A DNA stretch of 64,000 nucleotides from JBIYSM02 sp044759095 (GTDB lineage Bacteria; Bacillota; Bacilli; Brevibacillales; Brevibacillaceae): the NCBI RefSeq assembly GCF_044759095.2, contig NZ_JBIYSM020000009.1:41875-105874 (forward strand), given 5' to 3'. The notes beneath the pieces were generated by a model that was not told the origin of the DNA, did not search any database, and saw nothing but the letters and a program-made list of their open reading frames with translations. The position numbers and the translations under genes were made by a program. Positions 34,199 to 43,309 of the stretch are shown one piece after another (position 1 is the first letter of the stretch; the number at the start of each line of letters is the position of its first letter).

Positions 34199-35275
34199 TT
34201 GATTGGTCCTATGGTAAAGCTGCAAAACGTGATAAAACGGTTCGACCAACATACAGTTGTCCACGACCTCTCCCTTGACATCCAGAAGGGAGAATTCCTC
34301 ACCCTGCTTGGGCCGAGCGGCTGCGGTAAGACGACAACACTGCGAATGATCGCCGGCTTTGAGCACCCTACCTCCGGCCAGATTATGCTGGACGGCGAAT
34401 ACGTGCAGGAAATGGCCGCCTACGAACGGAACGTGAACACCGTGTTCCAGAGCTATGCGCTCTTCCCGCACCTCACCGCCTACGAGAACGTCGCTTTCGG
34501 CCTGCGCGTGAAAAAGGTGGCCAAGGCTGAGATCGATCAGCGGGTGAAACAGGCACTGCGGTTGGTTCAGTTGGAGGAGTACGCCTCCCGCAAGCCGGAT
34601 CAGCTGAGCGGCGGACAGCGCCAGCGGATTGCCATCGCCCGGGCGCTGATCAACAACCCCAAGGTGCTCCTGCTCGATGAACCGCTGGGAGCGCTGGACC
34701 AGAAGCTTCGCAAGCAGATGCAGGTGGAGCTCAAGCACCTGCAAAAGCAATTGGGCATTACCTTCATCTTTGTTACCCATGATCAGGAAGAAGCGCTGAC
34801 CATGTCTGACCGGATTGCGGTCATGAACAAAGGCTTTCTCGAACAGGTGGGAACTCCTACGGAGATTTACGAGCAGCCCGCCACCCGTTTTGTCGCCGAA
34901 TTTATCGGAGAGACCAATATGCTGACCGGAACCGTGCGGGTGCGGACCTCTCAGCGCATTCTCGTGGACTGCGAGGGCCTGCAGGTGTCTGCCTCCCCTT
35001 CCTCTGTTGCCGAAAGTGATACGGTGACGGTAGCGATCCGACCTGAAAAATCGACGCTCTCACTTGTGCCGTCTGACGACAGACGGCTCGTACAGGTACC
35101 CGGCCGTCTGACCGAGCGAATCTACTGCGGGGGGATGACGAAAACGGTTGTTACCCTGCGCAACGGCAAGCAGTTCGTTGCTCTGGAAAAGACCGACCAA
35201 TTGCTGCCGGTTGTTGAAGGAGATGAGCTGTTCGTCCATTGGGATCCGCAGCACGGGGTGGTGTTAACCCGATGA
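34199..35275 (+). CDS. potA: Spermidine/putrescine ABC transporter ATPase PotA
   Basis: This 358-residue ATPase has Walker A GPSGCGKTTTLR, signature LSGGQRQRIAIARAL, Walker B VLLLDEPLGALD and a C-terminal TOBE domain (about 270-355). It powers polyamine import through PotB and PotC. The start is TTG at 34199, with AGGAGGGGG correctly spaced; the ATG at 34211 is too far away. It is the first gene of potABCD, behind a sigma-54 promoter. Confidence 0.93.
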   Translation: MIGPMVKLQNVIKRFDQHTVVHDLSLDIQKGEFLTLLGPSGCGKTTTLRMIAGFEHPTSGQIMLDGEYVQEMAAYERNVNTVFQSYALFPHLTAYENVAFGLRVKKVAKAEIDQRVKQALRLVQLEEYASRKPDQLSGGQRQRIAIARALINNPKVLLLDEPLGALDQKLRKQMQVELKHLQKQLGITFIFVTHDQEEALTMSDRIAVMNKGFLEQVGTPTEIYEQPATRFVAEFIGETNMLTGTVRVRTSQRILVDCEGLQVSASPSSVAESDTVTVAIRPEKSTLSLVPSDDRRLVQVPGRLTERIYCGGMTKTVVTLRNGKQFVALEKTDQLLPVVEGDELFVHWDPQHGVVLTR

Positions 35276-36183
35276 AAACAGCCATCAGCCCAACCACCTC
35301 CCCCCAAGAGACCGCCTTGCCAGAGCCCAGGCGCTCCCGAGACTACAGCAAGGTATGGACGATTGCTCCGGTAACCGTATGGATGGGCCTGTTCTTTCTC
35401 CTTCCTCTGCTGCTTGTGCTTGGCGTCAGCTTTTTTACGAGAAGTTCGTTCGGCGGAATCGATGTGCCGCTCACCTTGGAGAATTACATTCGCTTTGTCG
35501 ACCCGCTCTACATAAAGATCCTATGGGTCTCCTGTGTACTTGCTTTCGCCACGACAGTCCTTTGTCTCGTGTTCGGTTATCCGTTTGCCTACATCATTGC
35601 CCGCTCCCCGGCGAGGTACCGCAACATTCTGCTGCTCTTGATCATCGTGCCGTTTTGGACCAATTCCCTGATCCGCACCTACGCCTGGATCGTTCTTTTG
35701 CGAACGGAAGGGGTGATCAACACGCTGCTCCTGCAGATCGGCCTGATTGACAAGCCGCTGTCGCTCTTATACAACGAAACAGCTGTGCTGATCGGTCTCG
35801 TCTACACCATGCTTCCGTTTATGGTGCTGCCGCTGTACGCCTCCATCGAGAAGCTGGACAGGTCTCTTCTGGAGGCCGCCGCTGATCTTGGAGCGAAGCC
35901 ACGGCAGGTCTTTTGGAAAGTGACGCTGCCGCTTACGGCCCCCGGCATTATGGCGGGCTCTCTGCTCGTGTTCATTCCGTCACTGGGCCTGTTCTTCATC
36001 CCTGATCTGATGGGAGGCAGCAAGACGGTCCTGGTCGGCAACCTGATCAAAAACCAGTTCCTGACCGCGCGAGACTGGCCGTTCGGTTCTGCCAGTTCCA
36101 TCATTCTGATGGTGTTGACACTCTTGTTCATAACCGCCTACATCCTGACACCCATGGCCAAGCAAGGAAAGGAGCTGGTGTAG
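35272..36183 (+). CDS. potB: Spermidine/putrescine ABC transporter permease PotB
   Basis: This 303-residue permease has six membrane helices, with the ATPase-contact loop EAAADLGAKPRQVFWKVTLPL. The ATG at 35272 overlaps the potA stop as ATGA, a sign of coupling. It forms the channel with PotC. Confidence 0.93.
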   Translation: MKTAISPTTSPQETALPEPRRSRDYSKVWTIAPVTVWMGLFFLLPLLLVLGVSFFTRSSFGGIDVPLTLENYIRFVDPLYIKILWVSCVLAFATTVLCLVFGYPFAYIIARSPARYRNILLLLIIVPFWTNSLIRTYAWIVLLRTEGVINTLLLQIGLIDKPLSLLYNETAVLIGLVYTMLPFMVLPLYASIEKLDRSLLEAAADLGAKPRQVFWKVTLPLTAPGIMAGSLLVFIPSLGLFFIPDLMGGSKTVLVGNLIKNQFLTARDWPFGSASSIILMVLTLLFITAYILTPMAKQGKELV

Positions 36184-36184
36184 C

Positions 36185-36964
36185 GTGCGCCTCTCCCTTG
36201 GCGAAAAACTGTCTGTCTTGTACGCTTCCGTCATTTATCTGTTCCTCTATTTACCGATTGCCATTCTCGTGCTGTACTCATTTAACCAGTCAAAGCTAAA
36301 CGCGGTCTGGACCGGATTCACCTTTGACTGGTACGTCAAGCTGATGCACAACAGCGCCGTTCTCGAGGCGACCAAAACCTCGCTGGTCGTAGCCCTGATC
36401 AGCACGATCGCGGCCACCATGATCGGAACACTTGCGGCAGTAGGCATGTACCGCTACCACTTCCGCGGCAAATCGGTACTCGACGGCATGCTTTACCTGC
36501 CGATCGTCATTCCGGAAATCGTCATGGGGATCTCCCTGTTGGCCCTGTTTGCCCAGTTGAAAGTGCCGCTCGGCTATTTCACGCTGATTGCGGCGCACAT
36601 CACCTTTTCCGTGCCGTTTGTCATCGTCGTCGTCAAGGCGCGGCTCGCCGGCTTTGACCGAAGCATCGAGGAGGCCGCCATGGACCTCGGAGCCACGCCC
36701 TGGCAAACCTTTGTGAAGGTGACGATTCCTGTCATCGCTCCGGGTATCGTCGCCAGCGCACTGCTCGCTTTTACCCTCTCCATCGACGACGTGATCATCA
36801 GCTTTTTTGTAGCGGGTCCGGCAAGCGCGACGCTGCCGCTGAAAATCTTCTCGATGGTCAAGTTTGGGGTGACGCCGGAAATCAACGCGCTTTCCACCCT
36901 GATGCTGTTCGTTACGCTGTTTATTGTCATCATCGCAGAGCGCATACGCATGCGAAAAAATTAA
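36185..36964 (+). CDS. potC: Spermidine/putrescine ABC transporter permease PotC
   Basis: This 259-residue permease has six helices and the loop EAAMDLGATPWQTFVKVTIPV. It begins with GTG at 36185, one base after the potB stop, with GGAAAGGAG inside potB. The motif YSFNQSKLNAVWTGF after the first helix is typical of PotC. Confidence 0.93.
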   Translation: MRLSLGEKLSVLYASVIYLFLYLPIAILVLYSFNQSKLNAVWTGFTFDWYVKLMHNSAVLEATKTSLVVALISTIAATMIGTLAAVGMYRYHFRGKSVLDGMLYLPIVIPEIVMGISLLALFAQLKVPLGYFTLIAAHITFSVPFVIVVVKARLAGFDRSIEEAAMDLGATPWQTFVKVTIPVIAPGIVASALLAFTLSIDDVIISFFVAGPASATLPLKIFSMVKFGVTPEINALSTLMLFVTLFIVIIAERIRMRKN

Positions 36965-36990
36965 GCGGGAAATAAAAGGGGGAAGTCAAG

Positions 36991-38073
36991 ATGAAAAAAG
37001 GTTGGAAACGATTAGCGGTTACTGGTTTGACGGCATTGTCTCTGGTTACGGCTGCGGGATGCGGCTCCGAACCGGCAGGTCAAGGCCAGGCGGCAGACAA
37101 CGGGCTGGACAAGGAGCTGAACGTGTTCAACTGGTCGGAATACCTGCCTGAATCCGTCCTGCAAAAGTTTGAACAAAAATACGGCGTGAAGGTGAACTAC
37201 AGCACGTTCTCCTCCAATGAAGAAATGCTGGCGAAGGTATCTGCCGGCGGAGGCATATACGATCTGGTTGTAGCCAGTGACTACTTTATCCAACCGATGG
37301 CCAAACAAGGACTCATTCAGGAGATGGATCTGAACAATATTCCCAATAGGAAGAACCTGGCACCGGAGTATGTCAACAAGGAACATGACCCCGGCAACAA
37401 GTACAGTGTCCCGTACATGGGCAACACAGTATCGCTCGCGTACAACCCGGACAACATCAAGAAAGAGATTACCAGCTATGAAGATCTGTGGAATCCAGAC
37501 CTGAAAGGCCAAATCGTCATGGTGGATGACCAGCGTTTTATCCTGGGCATGGTGCTGAAAACGCTCGGCTATTCCGCCAACGACACCGATCCGGCCCACC
37601 TGGAGGAAGCGAAGCAGAAAATGCTGAAGCTGATGCCCAACATCAAGGCCTTTGACAGCGACAGCCCCAAGACGCTGATGATCAACGGCGAAGTGAATAT
37701 CGCCTACGTCTGGGGCGCCGAAATTGCCCTGGCCCAGCGGGAGAAGCCGCAAATCAAGACCGTTCTGCCGAAAGAAGGCCTGATGATCACCTTTGACAAC
37801 TTCGTCATTCCTGCGGGAGCCAAGCACAAGAAGACGGCTGAAGCGTTCGTCAACTTCCTGTTGGAACCGGAGATCAGCGCGGAGATCGCCAAAGAATTCC
37901 CGTACATCAATCCGAACAAGGAAGCGCACAAGCTGATCGACAAGGAGATCATGGAAAACATCGCGATCTACCCGCCCGCCGAAGAGATGAGGCGAGCAGA
38001 AAGCTTGCTCGACATCGGCGACGGAGTGACACTGTACGACCGTGTCTGGTCAGAAGTGAAGAGTTCGCAGTAA
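36991..38073 (+). CDS. potD: Spermidine/putrescine-binding lipoprotein PotD
   Basis: This 360-residue lipoprotein has a signal peptide ending in VTAAGC, so it is anchored by the Cys. Then LNVFNWSEYLPESVLQKFEQKYGVKVNYSTFSSNEEML and later VPYMGNTVSLAYNPD are typical of polyamine-binding proteins. It delivers spermidine or putrescine to PotBC. It is the last gene of the operon; its stop directly abuts the end of the convergent holin gene. No terminator hairpin was seen between them. Confidence 0.93.
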   Translation: MKKGWKRLAVTGLTALSLVTAAGCGSEPAGQGQAADNGLDKELNVFNWSEYLPESVLQKFEQKYGVKVNYSTFSSNEEMLAKVSAGGGIYDLVVASDYFIQPMAKQGLIQEMDLNNIPNRKNLAPEYVNKEHDPGNKYSVPYMGNTVSLAYNPDNIKKEITSYEDLWNPDLKGQIVMVDDQRFILGMVLKTLGYSANDTDPAHLEEAKQKMLKLMPNIKAFDSDSPKTLMINGEVNIAYVWGAEIALAQREKPQIKTVLPKEGLMITFDNFVIPAGAKHKKTAEAFVNFLLEPEISAEIAKEFPYINPNKEAHKLIDKEIMENIAIYPPAEEMRRAESLLDIGDGVTLYDRVWSEVKSSQ

Positions 38074-38472
38074 TCATTCGGGAGGATGCGTCTTTTTCAA
38101 GGCCCTGTTCGTCTGTGATTTCATTGTCGAACGGACAAATTCCACCACCTGCGGCGGAATGAACCGGCCCCATCCCGCCCGCACCGCGTTGGCCGTCATG
38201 GAGTTGAAGGTGTGATAAATCAGTCCGAATGTCACTCCGTAGAACAAAAAACCAGGTGTCTCCACGGCCCGATCCAGCATGTTGCCGATCGCCGGGAAGG
38301 AGAGGATGAACAACGTTCGCAGGATGCCGCTGATACGATAGTCGGACGAGTGCTTCTTGTCTTTCAGCGAGGCGGCGATCCCTGTCATCCAGTCGATCAA
38401 GATCAAGCCAAGCAAGACGACCAGGAGATCGCCCCGTCCTTCCCCGTAGAGGTAGTGGATCAAATCATTCAT
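38074..38472 (-). CDS. Phage holin family protein (phage_holin_4 type)
   Basis: This 132-residue protein has three or four short membrane helices. It shows the holin-4 pattern LIDWMTGIAASLKDKKHSSDYRISGILRTLFIL. In phages such proteins open the membrane for endolysin, and some are used for toxin release. No endolysin gene is adjacent. A regulator of phage origin (ArpU type) lies upstream on the same strand. The ATG follows GGGAGGAG. Confidence 0.85.
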   Translation of the reverse strand: MNDLIHYLYGEGRGDLLVVLLGLILIDWMTGIAASLKDKKHSSDYRISGILRTLFILSFPAIGNMLDRAVETPGFLFYGVTFGLIYHTFNSMTANAVRAGWGRFIPPQVVEFVRSTMKSQTNRALKKTHPPE

Positions 38473-38507
38473 GTCTATGCTCCTCCCATCTTCTCAAGAA
38501 TGAAAAC

Positions 38508-38541
38508 AGCCGCCCGATTTGTCGTCGAGCGGCTTTCTTTT
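38508..38541. terminator. Intrinsic terminator between ArpU-like and holin genes
   Basis: AGCCGC (38508-38513) / GCGGCT (38529-38534) has a T-rich tail on the plus strand and a shorter GTTTTC on the minus strand. By position it would end the ArpU-type transcript. Confidence 0.6.
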
Positions 38542-38618
38542 TTGTTCACGATACAATCGTAACACCGTTTTTTCAAAAATGTGTATCGGATTTGTCTCAT
38601 CATCGTCACAAAAATGTA

Positions 38619-39062
38619 TCACTCTTCCTCATAAACCTCTACGCCCAGGGCAAATGCGAGTTTGTAAAAGGCCCTGCTGCGCGTTCGATAATAGGAAGCG
38701 TGCGTCATGTTTAACTGAATGTACGTCTCCACATCTGTCCGGTCGTCCGCACCGAACCAACGGGCCAGTATCAATTCCTGCTCGCGCGTGCCGAGGCGTC
38801 TTACAGCCGCAATCACCTGCTGCACGTGCGCGCTTCTTTCCTGTTCCATTGCGGCATTCCTGACAGCCGCTTGTTCAGTGCCGCTCTGAAACCGGTTGGT
38901 TTTCGAGAAGGGAACGGGAAGGGGGTGCGCCGTCGTCTTTGCCTCTATGCCAGGGTGAAAACCCATACAAATATAATCACGGGCCAAATCCAGCATTTTT
39001 TTCACGTTTCGTTCCGTAGCCACGCGATCCACTTTGAGCGGAACCTGAACCTGATGTCTCAT
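38619..39062 (-). CDS. ArpU-family phage late-gene regulator
   Basis: This 147-residue protein has a coiled N-terminal half and a sigma-70-region-4-like C-terminal half (DVETYIQLNMTHASYYRTRSRAFYKLAFALGVEVYEE). This fits the ArpU family, which acts in phage late transcription or lysis control. GGAGGAGG precedes the ATG. A minus-strand promoter with an operator in its spacer lies upstream (39137-39166). Confidence 0.82.
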   Translation of the reverse strand: MRHQVQVPLKVDRVATERNVKKMLDLARDYICMGFHPGIEAKTTAHPLPVPFSKTNRFQSGTEQAAVRNAAMEQERSAHVQQVIAAVRRLGTREQELILARWFGADDRTDVETYIQLNMTHASYYRTRSRAFYKLAFALGVEVYEEE

Positions 39063-39136
39063 CGTTTACTCCTCCTCCAATCTTCCTGTTTCCATCACAA
39101 CGAGCGCAATCTGGCAGATATTGTAACCGTGTTCCT

Positions 39137-39166
39137 ATCGTAATGTACAAGAAACTTGTATGTCAA
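39137..39166 (-). promoter_or_regulatory. Promoter of the ArpU-like gene with operator 1 in its spacer
   Basis: On the minus strand TTGACA (39161-39166) and TACGAT (39137-39142) are 18 nt apart. The spacer holds the palindrome GTACAAGAAACTTGTAT (39145-39161), nearly the same as the one at 39290-39306. The XRE repressor encoded at 39337 is the expected binder. Confidence 0.6.
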
Positions 39167-39272
39167 CGAAAAAGTATGGCGATATAATACCTGCGAGAGC
39201 ATGGCAAAAGTGCTCTCTTGCGAAGCGGCTTTGCCACCCTGCCAGCATAGAGACGTAGAAAAAAATTTCTTC

Positions 39273-39306
39273 TTGTCCCGCTCCCTCATGTACAATATAC
39301 TTGTAC
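39273..39306 (+). promoter_or_regulatory. Promoter of the XRE repressor gene with operator 2
   Basis: TTGTCC (39273-39278) and TATACT (39296-39301) are 17 nt apart. The palindrome GTACAATATACTTGTAC (39290-39306) covers the -10 box, so the repressor likely controls its own gene. Confidence 0.65.
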
Positions 39307-39336
39307 TCAGATAGACAAGAAGGGAACGGGTTGCTC

Positions 39337-39774
39337 ATGTTGGCCCAGCGCTTACGATTCGCCCGCAAAGCAAGAGGTCTTACACAAGAAGAACTGGCTG
39401 CAAAAGTCCAAACAACCAAGGGAACGATTAGCAATTACGAGAACAATTACAGTTCCCCTCCGAACGAGATGCTGAGTATGCTTGCAGATGTGCTGGATGT
39501 GTCAACCGACTGGTTGTTGGGACGGGTAGATGACGGTGGAATCTCTTCCGAAAAAACACTGGATGAACTTCTGCAGGCAAAGATTGACGACCCGGATGAC
39601 TACTTCTTTCTGGACGGTTATTTGGAAGCCTCCGAGGAAGAAAAGAAAGAGATTCGGCGCTACTGGTACGAGTTGAAACGGCAAATGAACGAGTATAAAA
39701 TAAAGGAATCACGCCCTCTGTCGCTCTTTGAGATTACCGAGGGGATGAAAAAAGATTCGCCGCACAACAAATAA
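39337..39774 (+). CDS. XRE-family (Cro/CI-like) repressor
   Basis: This 145-residue protein has an N-terminal helix-turn-helix (RLRFARKARGLTQEELAAKVQTTKGTISNYEN) and a C-terminal alpha-helical region, without a LexA-type self-cleavage domain. Repressors of this form are often inactivated by a partner ImmA/IrrE protease, and such a gene follows. Two matching operators lie at the divergent promoters. The ATG at 39337 was chosen because the conserved fold starts there. Confidence 0.87.
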   Translation: MLAQRLRFARKARGLTQEELAAKVQTTKGTISNYENNYSSPPNEMLSMLADVLDVSTDWLLGRVDDGGISSEKTLDELLQAKIDDPDDYFFLDGYLEASEEEKKEIRRYWYELKRQMNEYKIKESRPLSLFEITEGMKKDSPHNK

Positions 39775-39775
39775 C

Positions 39776-39800
39776 AAGCCCCATGCCAGGGGCTTTTCTT
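39776..39800 (+). terminator. Intrinsic terminator after the XRE gene
   Basis: AAGCCCC (39776-39782) / GGGGCTT (39789-39795) is a short, strong hairpin followed by a T-rich run. It lies between the repressor and protease genes, so the latter may depend on readthrough or its own promoter. Confidence 0.78.
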
Positions 39801-39848
39801 TCACACATGTATACGAACGTATGTTCTGAATTCCAGGAGGGATGTACC

Positions 39849-40385
39849 TTGTTTGATAATGCCTGCAAACCTCATACATGGCTTGAATCAAGAGTATATA
39901 TGCTGCTTCGCTATCACGGGATGGAGCTGCCGGAACAAATCGATCTGAAAAAGCTCTGCTCGTGCTATCGAATCGAGCTGCAAACGATTTGCGGACGGAG
40001 TCGCACACACACCCATCCCATGAAAGAAAACCATTACGTGATTGCCGTTGACCAGTCTCTGGATCCTCTTTCCATGAGGGTCAAAATTGCCCATGAATTC
40101 GGTCATTTGGTGCTGCATGAAGGAGTGCAGCCCAAAAGCAGCGACTTGATGATCGACTGGCAGGAGGCGCAAGCCAACCACTTTGCTGAACATCTATTGA
40201 TGCCCTTTTTCATGTTTGCGCCATTGATCAGCAAGCTTACCCTATACAATGCTCCCCAATACCTCTCAAGCGTTTTTCTGGTGCCGGAAGCATTGGCCAA
40301 AAAGCGGTTCGACCGGTTCCTGAACAGATTGTATCTGAGTGGATACACGCATCTGCTGGAAGGAGGATCCGGCTGCCAAAGTTGA
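39849..40385 (+). CDS. ImmA/IrrE-family metallopeptidase
   Basis: This 178-residue protein has the zinc motif HEFGH (82-86) within MRVKIAHEFGHLVLHEG, and EAQANHFAEHLLMP supplies the third ligand. ImmA of ICEBs1 cleaves the element's repressor after DNA damage or cell-cell signals, and the same role toward the adjacent XRE protein is plausible. The start is TTG at 39849, preceded by AGGAGGG; upstream in-frame ATG codons lack such a site. Confidence 0.87.
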   Translation: MFDNACKPHTWLESRVYMLLRYHGMELPEQIDLKKLCSCYRIELQTICGRSRTHTHPMKENHYVIAVDQSLDPLSMRVKIAHEFGHLVLHEGVQPKSSDLMIDWQEAQANHFAEHLLMPFFMFAPLISKLTLYNAPQYLSSVFLVPEALAKKRFDRFLNRLYLSGYTHLLEGGSGCQS

Positions 40386-40402
40386 TCGGCAGCCCTCAGC
40401 CG

Positions 40403-41641
40403 TTATTTCACGTGATCAAGCACGCTTTTGATTACTGCAGGTGAATCCTGTCGCAGGTAGAGATTGTAGTGATTGCGCACCTTCTGGTAAACGGCGTTAA
40501 GCGCTTGCGGACTTTTTGTTTTGCGGTAGAGCGCAACCTCATGCGCGAAAAGCGGATGGGAGACCAGATCACGCTTCCAGTCCCACGCGCGCGGTTTCAA
40601 TGCGTCTTGACGGGCGGTCTTCAGCATCTGCTCGAAGCGCGGTGTTACCAGGGAAGCAATTTGGCGGTTCGTTTGATAGAAGCCCGCCATGCTGTAAAAA
40701 TTCCAGTTGGATGTGACAGCCTGTCGGAATGGCTTTCCATTTACATAGATGAACTCTTCTGCTCGAACCGGTACCATTTTGGGCAGCAGCTGTACCTGAT
40801 AATACTCCCAGCCATTTGCCGTCTTTTTCCCCGGAAGGATCAGGGTGATAAAGTCAAAGAGCCGGGAATATGTGTACTCTTCTACCAAATCTTCCGGGCC
40901 GGCCGTTTGACGCAGGCGGGTATTGGGATAGATGTTTCCTTTGCCGTCTGCTTCAAAACCGGGCAGACCTGTTTCTACGGCCCACAGCAACGCCACATCG
41001 TCCGTATCCTGTAGCTTGACACTGCCTTTATACGGGCGTACGTCTTGAAACATCCGATAGAGAACGTTGGCCACAAACTGTTTGGTCGCCGGTTCGTCAT
41101 CTATCTCTTCCGGAGTAACATATCCGGCGTTGATCAGTGCCTGCAGTCTAGCCTGCAGGTTGATTTGCCCCCGCTTTTGAAGCAATTCGGACCATCTGCC
41201 GCTGTATGGATTCGTTGGGTCCTGTTTGGCTTGTTCTTGATTGATTTGCTTGTCTAGTTCAATCAGATCGATTCCTTCCCGATAGACGGGGGACAGGATG
41301 CCAATCCAATGGAACACATCCAGGAGAAATCCCTTTTTCGACGTGCGAAAGTGTACTTCGTTCATGTACATCGTCTTCTCCGAAAAATAGCCTCCGTCAC
41401 GATCTATCAGGTAGCTGCCGTACCGATGTTTGGCTGCCAATTCTTTCGGTTGGGGATTTTGAATGGAAACCATGTTTCTGTTTACAGACAGGTACTTCTC
41501 CAAATTGGCTGGAACCTTGTAGGTGAAGGCATAACCTGCTGCTTGTGCCGTTGGAACTGACATCCCCGGCAAAACCATGCCGATGCCGGTGAACAGAATG
41601 CTGCATGCCGCAGTTACCACTGCCAGCTGTTTTTTTACCAT
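40403..41641 (-). CDS. Secreted protein of unknown function
   Basis: This 412-residue protein has a clear signal peptide (MVKKQLAVVTAACSILFTGIGMVLPG, with a cut near AQA-A). The mature part has no domain I can name. The segment ATKQFVANVLYRMFQDV (about 185-200) with LPGFEADGKGNIYPNTRLR loosely recalls S-layer-homology repeats, but is too degenerate to call. No membrane anchor or sorting motif is seen. It is flanked by a phage-type module and the putrescine operon and shares no operon with either. GGATGGGAAGA precedes the ATG. Confidence 0.7.
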   Translation of the reverse strand: MVKKQLAVVTAACSILFTGIGMVLPGMSVPTAQAAGYAFTYKVPANLEKYLSVNRNMVSIQNPQPKELAAKHRYGSYLIDRDGGYFSEKTMYMNEVHFRTSKKGFLLDVFHWIGILSPVYREGIDLIELDKQINQEQAKQDPTNPYSGRWSELLQKRGQINLQARLQALINAGYVTPEEIDDEPATKQFVANVLYRMFQDVRPYKGSVKLQDTDDVALLWAVETGLPGFEADGKGNIYPNTRLRQTAGPEDLVEEYTYSRLFDFITLILPGKKTANGWEYYQVQLLPKMVPVRAEEFIYVNGKPFRQAVTSNWNFYSMAGFYQTNRQIASLVTPRFEQMLKTARQDALKPRAWDWKRDLVSHPLFAHEVALYRKTKSPQALNAVYQKVRNHYNLYLRQDSPAVIKSVLDHVK

Positions 41642-41779
41642 GTTCTTCCCATCCTTTTTTTGGATTCACCACGTATGACGCCTCATCGATAAAAAAAGTT
41701 TCTGTCGAAGCCCTTTCGAAGAAGCTGGTTCTTCCTTAGAGGAAGCTTTTTATGCGTTCCGGAAAGTGTAAGACACAAG

Positions 41780-41807
41780 AAAAGCGGAGGATATGCTCCC
41801 CCGCTTT
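41780..41807 (-). terminator. Intrinsic terminator of the putrescine catabolic operon
   Basis: AAAGCGG (41781-41787, minus: CCGCTTT) pairs with CCGCTTT (41801-41807). The stem is extended by GG/CC pairs, with TTTTCTTG following on the minus strand. It begins 9 nt past the dehydrogenase stop. Confidence 0.75.
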
Positions 41808-41815
41808 CCCTTTGT

Positions 41816-43297
41816 TTAGTTGCGGAACCAGCCGCTCGGCTGCACCTTCAGATTCACGTTGATCTGCTTGACCTCCGTGTACGCCTCGTAACCGTAGGTG
41901 CCCAGCTCGCGTCCGATGCCGCTCTGCTTGTATCCGCCCCACGGCGCTTCGTTGAAGGTCGGATGGTACGTGTTGATCCAGGTGATGCCGGCCCGCAGCT
42001 TGCGAATCACACGCTGCGCCTTGGCCCCGTCATTCGTGAAAACCGCTCCTGCCAGACCGTATTTGGTGCTGTTGGCCAAACGGATGGCCTCCTCTTCACT
42101 GCGGAATTTCTGGACCACCAGGACCGGTCCAAAGATTTCCTCCTGAACGATCCGCATATCGTTTCGATGGGCTTCAAAGATGGTGGGGGCAAGGAAGTAT
42201 CCATTCTCCAGACCGCCGCCGGTGAGTCGTTTGCCGCCGCACAACAGCCTGGCGCCTTCATCCAGTCCGATTCGAATGTAGTCCAGGACCCGCTCCAGAT
42301 GGGCTTCGGAGATCAGCGGTCCCATCTCCGTCTCGGGATTCACCCCGTCTCCGACCGTGATTTTTTGCGCCCTCTCCACGAGCCGCGCCATAAACGGTTC
42401 GTAGATGCTTTCTTCGAGCAACAAACGGGAACCGGCGGAGCAGACCTCACCCTGATTGGCAAAAATGGCAAACAGCGCGTAATCGACAGCCGTTTCAAAA
42501 TCGGCGTCGGCAAAGACGATGTTGGGGGACTTGCCCCCCAGCTCCAGCGACAGCTTTTTTACAGTATCTGCCGCATTTTTCATGATGGCGATACCCGTTT
42601 CTGTTCCACCGGTGAAAGCTACCTTATCTACCAGCTCGTTTTTGGAAATCTCGTCGCCTACCACACTGCCCGGACCGGTCACGAGATTGGCCACGCCGGC
42701 CGGGAGCCCTGCCTGTTCCAGGCATTCAAACAGCATGATCGTAGACAGCGGAGTGAGATCAGCAGGCTTGAGTACCAGCGTATTTCCCGCCGCCAGTGCG
42801 GGAGCCACTTTCTGTGCGTTCATCACCAAGGGATAATTCCAGCAGGTGATGGCTCCGACGACGCCGATCGGCTCCCGTACCACCATCGCCTGAATCTCGT
42901 CCGGCACATCGTACGTTTGTCCCTGCGGCTTGGTGCACAGACCGGCGTAGTAACGGAACTGATTGACCGCGTCCGAGACGTCGTAGCGGGATTCGCGAAG
43001 CGGCTTGCCGTTGTTGCGCGTGTCCGTCTGGGCAAACTCCTCTGCCCGGGCTTCGATCAGATCGGCCACCCTCCACAGCAGTTCGGCCCGATCACGCGCC
43101 TTGCTCTCACCCCAGCCGCCCGGCTCGTCAAAAGCACGCCGCGCCGCTGCAATCGCACGCTGCGCATCCTCCCGCGTCGCCTTGGTGACGTGTGCCAGTA
43201 CTTCTCCCGTTGCCGGATTGCGAACCGGAAACGTTTCCCCCGACGAGGAAGCCACCCACTCTCCGTCAATAAACATCTTTTTCACCTGATCGGACAT
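41816..43297 (-). CDS. NAD(P)-dependent aldehyde dehydrogenase (gamma-aminobutyraldehyde / betaine aldehyde type)
   Basis: This 493-residue ALDH has the active-site Glu in LELGGKSPN and the catalytic Cys in NQGEVCSAGSRL. GFTGGTETG-type cofactor binding is seen as AFTGGTETG, and the protein ends in NLKVQPSGWF. This is closest in pattern to BADH/PuuC-type enzymes. Downstream of a putrescine aminotransferase, it most likely oxidises 4-aminobutanal to GABA. It starts 12 nt after patA, with AGGAGGGAG in front. Confidence 0.9.
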   Translation of the reverse strand: MSDQVKKMFIDGEWVASSSGETFPVRNPATGEVLAHVTKATREDAQRAIAAARRAFDEPGGWGESKARDRAELLWRVADLIEARAEEFAQTDTRNNGKPLRESRYDVSDAVNQFRYYAGLCTKPQGQTYDVPDEIQAMVVREPIGVVGAITCWNYPLVMNAQKVAPALAAGNTLVLKPADLTPLSTIMLFECLEQAGLPAGVANLVTGPGSVVGDEISKNELVDKVAFTGGTETGIAIMKNAADTVKKLSLELGGKSPNIVFADADFETAVDYALFAIFANQGEVCSAGSRLLLEESIYEPFMARLVERAQKITVGDGVNPETEMGPLISEAHLERVLDYIRIGLDEGARLLCGGKRLTGGGLENGYFLAPTIFEAHRNDMRIVQEEIFGPVLVVQKFRSEEEAIRLANSTKYGLAGAVFTNDGAKAQRVIRKLRAGITWINTYHPTFNEAPWGGYKQSGIGRELGTYGYEAYTEVKQINVNLKVQPSGWFRN

Positions 43298-43309
43298 ACG
43301 GACTCCCTC

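Noticed and set aside
40372..40406. GGCTGCC/GGCAGCC hairpin at the end of the ImmA-like gene as a terminator
   Set aside because: There is no T run on either strand, so it is not a convincing intrinsic terminator.
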